Of a DNA stretch of 64,000 nucleotides, positions 62,177-64,000 are shown in pieces. This DNA is from Bacillus sp. S3 (GTDB taxonomy: Bacteria; Bacillota; Bacilli; Bacillales; Cytobacillaceae), in NCBI RefSeq assembly GCF_005154805.1, contig NZ_CP039727.1:2849501-2913500 (forward strand). Direction: 5' to 3'. A model generated the notes under the pieces. That model saw nothing but the letters and a program-made list of their open reading frames with translations, ran no database searches and had not been told where the DNA came from. The translations under genes were made by a program, and so were the position numbers. How positions within the stretch are numbered: position 1 is the stretch's first letter; each line of letters starts with the position of its first letter.

Positions 62177-62380
62177 TTAACCGCCTCCTACAAAATGGAC
62201 TATTTCAATTCGATCTTTATCTGCTAATCTGGTAATCTGGTGTTCTAATTTCGTTATGACTTCACCATTAACTTCTACGACAACGATTTTATCCTGAATT
62301 TCAAAATGATTTAGAACATCTGCAATACAAACAACTTGTTCAGGGAGTTTGATTAACTCACCATTTAAGACAACATTCAT
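62177..62380 (-). CDS. thiS: Sulfur carrier protein ThiS
   Basis: A 67-aa ubiquitin-like sulfur carrier. It begins [12 protein letters not shown] and ends in the required Gly-Gly (VGGG), the site of thiocarboxylation. The ATG at 62380 has AGGAGG 6 nt upstream; the longer frame to 62398 has none. It ends 1 nt before the thiG start. Confidence 0.92.
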   Translation of the reverse strand: MNVVLNGELIKLPEQVVCIADVLNHFEIQDKIVVVEVNGEVITKLEHQITRLADKDRIEIVHFVGGG

Positions 62381-62390
62381 ACCGTGCCTC

Positions 62391-63521
62391 CTATACAACT
62401 ATTTTTTTATGTCTTTCTAAATGAAAAGCTGAGAGTAGCGTTTGGTCAGTTATTCCCCCAGTTAAAAGGTTTGCCATCAGTTTCCCTGTTATGGGACTTA
62501 ATAGAATCCCGTTTCGGAAATGCCCTGCTGCAACGTATAGCCCTTTCCGGCTGGGATGTTCGCCAATGTATGGCAACCCATCCCCTGTCTGTGGCCGAAT
62601 ACCGGACCATACGCGCTCCCATGCTGCTTCATTCAGCTGGGGAACCAGATTTGTTGCTCTTTCAATTAAGCTAGCAATCCCTTTAGGTGTTACTGTTTGA
62701 TCAAATGTATGTTCAATCATGGTGGCACCAATATAAATTTCCCCATTTCGTTTTAGTACAAGATAACAACGTTTGTCGGAAAAAATGGTCATGCTAATCA
62801 CCGGCTTTTCCGGTCTGACAGAAAAGCATTCTCCTTTTACTGGATAAACATTTATCTCCAGACCTGCTTCACACAATAGTTTCGAAGCCCATGCCCCGGC
62901 GGCAACGACAACCTGTTCACTGCGGATAGCACCATTGGTCGTGTTAACCCCTCTAACTTGACCATTTTCATATATTAAAGAAACGACTTCCGTATGTTCT
63001 CGAATCTCGGCCCCAAAATAGGCAGCTGCTTGTGTAAATGCTTTTGCTAACTTTGCCGGCTGCACATGTCCATCGTTAGGAATGAGCATTGCCCCTGAAA
63101 TGCTTGGAGATAAGGATGGTTCCAATTCTAATAATTCCTTTTTATCAAGCCAAGTTATAGCAGGGTCCCACTCCCTTTGAAAATCAACCTGTTTTTTTAC
63201 TTCGGATGCTATTTCTTCGGTTTCAGCAATTTTTAACAATCCTTTATTGACAAACTCAATATCTACTCCAGAAAATTCCAATAATTCATTTGCGAGAGTT
63301 GAAAACATAGATTGACTTGTTAACCCCATTTGGAATAATGGACCATCTTGTTCGATTTCCGCTTGTGAGGCCAGCATTCCTGCGGCAGCTCTAGTTGCTT
63401 GGCACGCTAGTTGATCCTTTTCGAGTATAATCACTTTTCTTCCCATTTTTGATAGCTGATAGGCAATGGAAGTTCCGACGATTCCCCCACCGATAATAAT
63501 TACATCAGCTGAATTCCCCAC
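62391..63521 (-). CDS. thiO: Glycine oxidase ThiO
   Basis: A 376-aa FAD enzyme converting glycine to dehydroglycine for thiazole formation. The dinucleotide-binding GGGIVGTSIA motif lies near the N-terminus, and AAGHFRNGILLSPITGKLMA near the end is typical of ThiO. The start is a GTG at 63521, with GGAGG 8 nt upstream inside the end of tenI. It overlaps tenI by 17 nt and ends 10 nt before thiS starts. Confidence 0.93.
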   Translation of the reverse strand: MGNSADVIIIGGGIVGTSIAYQLSKMGRKVIILEKDQLACQATRAAAGMLASQAEIEQDGPLFQMGLTSQSMFSTLANELLEFSGVDIEFVNKGLLKIAETEEIASEVKKQVDFQREWDPAITWLDKKELLELEPSLSPSISGAMLIPNDGHVQPAKLAKAFTQAAAYFGAEIREHTEVVSLIYENGQVRGVNTTNGAIRSEQVVVAAGAWASKLLCEAGLEINVYPVKGECFSVRPEKPVISMTIFSDKRCYLVLKRNGEIYIGATMIEHTFDQTVTPKGIASLIERATNLVPQLNEAAWERVWSGIRPQTGDGLPYIGEHPSRKGLYVAAGHFRNGILLSPITGKLMANLLTGGITDQTLLSAFHLERHKKIVV

Positions 63522-64000
63522 TTTTTCCACCTCCATTTTTCAACACTTTTATGTATGACTTAACTGCTGCCAGTGGATCGCCTGCATTTAAAACACCCGA
63601 CATAACTGCTATTCCTTGTGCTCCTGCCTGTATTACCCTCGCTGCATTTTCTTGTGTTATACCTCCAATTGCAATAACTGGGATGTCAAGTTGTGTTATC
63701 CTTGATAATTCCTCCAAGCCTTTCGGGGCCATTCCTGGTTTTGAGTGAGAAGGGAAAATATGACCGTAAATCACATAATCTGCACGATTTACTTTTGCAG
63801 CCACTCCTTCCTGATAAGAATGAATCGAACTCCCTATCCGAATCTGAGGAAAATTTTCCTTCACAACACCTGGTTCTAAACTGTGAAAAGCTAATTGCAC
63901 CCCACCGGCCTTTGCTGTTAAGGCCACATCCAGGCGGTCATTAATAATAATCTTTGCTAGCGGGATGTTTGCAGAAATTAATTGTTGGACCATTTCATAT
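63505..64000 (-). CDS. tenI: Thiazole tautomerase TenI, 5' end beyond window
   Basis: The C-terminal 164 residues of a ThiE/TenI-fold protein, which isomerises the thiazole product of ThiG. The frame continues open to the window edge; TenI is about 205 aa, so some 40 residues are missing. The segments AKIIINDRLDVALTAKAGG, IYGHIFPSHSKPG and AIGGITQENA are typical. The order tenI-thiO-thiS-thiG-thiF is the one of B. subtilis, where tenA precedes it. A thiamine riboswitch would lie outside this window. Confidence 0.88.
   Translation of the reverse strand, partial: YEMVQQLISANIPLAKIIINDRLDVALTAKAGGVQLAFHSLEPGVVKENFPQIRIGSSIHSYQEGVAAKVNRADYVIYGHIFPSHSKPGMAPKGLEELSRITQLDIPVIAIGGITQENAARVIQAGAQGIAVMSGVLNAGDPLAAVKSYIKVLKNGGGKSGEFS

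Overview
The window reads as chromosomal DNA of an aerobic, spore-forming, low-GC Gram-positive bacterium of the Bacillaceae. The evidence is strong AGGAGG-type ribosome binding sites with frequent TTG/GTG starts, a YhcN/YlaJ-type sporulation lipoprotein, YkvA- and YkvS-like small proteins, a Bacillus-order tenI-thiO-thiS-thiG-thiF operon and short 'GGTGCCTGACCCC'-type intergenic palindromes. A Bacillus or Neobacillus-like genus is my inference; no rRNA, tRNA, CRISPR array, transposase or phage gene was seen.

Region 1 (1-9.7 kb) holds small housekeeping and accessory genes: an SDR reductase, an MFS transporter, a methyltransferase, a divergent PRPP synthetase, a decayed acyltransferase-3 gene, a DUF2269-type membrane protein, a possibly frameshifted membrane protein, a VWA protein beside a macrodomain protein, and a GNAT acetyltransferase. 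Region 2 (9.7-26.7 kb) is a BREX anti-phage locus on the minus strand, in the order helD-like, brxA, brxB, brxC, pglX, pglX, pglZ. It has two tandem PglX methyltransferases with different central parts, a HelD/UvrD-like SF1 motor as first cistron and no brxL in the window. A terminator-like hairpin and a sigma-A-type promoter separate pglZ from the genes upstream.

Region 3 (26.8-55 kb) is a nitrogen and amine catabolism region controlled by sigma-54. Four -24/-12 promoters (32190, 41911, 44958, 53598) and three NtrC/RocR-like activators serve: hyuA-hyuB-permease (hydantoinase/oxoprolinase type); an operon of aldehyde dehydrogenase, saccharopine-dehydrogenase-like protein, acetylpolyamine-deacetylase-like protein and an RbsBAC-type ABC importer; an omega-aminotransferase plus aldehyde dehydrogenase pair; and an agmatinase-family ureohydrolase plus SSS symporter. 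An OpuA-type glycine betaine ABC transporter and an arylamine N-acetyltransferase lie between them. Together they could import guanidino or acetylated amines, release urea or acetate, transaminate the amine and oxidise the aldehyde, feeding the citric acid cycle. The exact substrates are inferred, not shown.

Region 4 (55-64 kb) carries small stress and sporulation genes on the plus strand (DUF1232 protein, YhcN-like lipoprotein, glutaredoxin-like protein, Lin0512-family protein, small membrane protein). Minus-strand genes follow: a YkvS-like protein, a Cof-type HAD phosphatase and the thiamine thiazole operon, whose first visible gene tenI is cut by the window end. Many starts given here were moved from the longest reading frame to the codon with a proper ribosome binding site.
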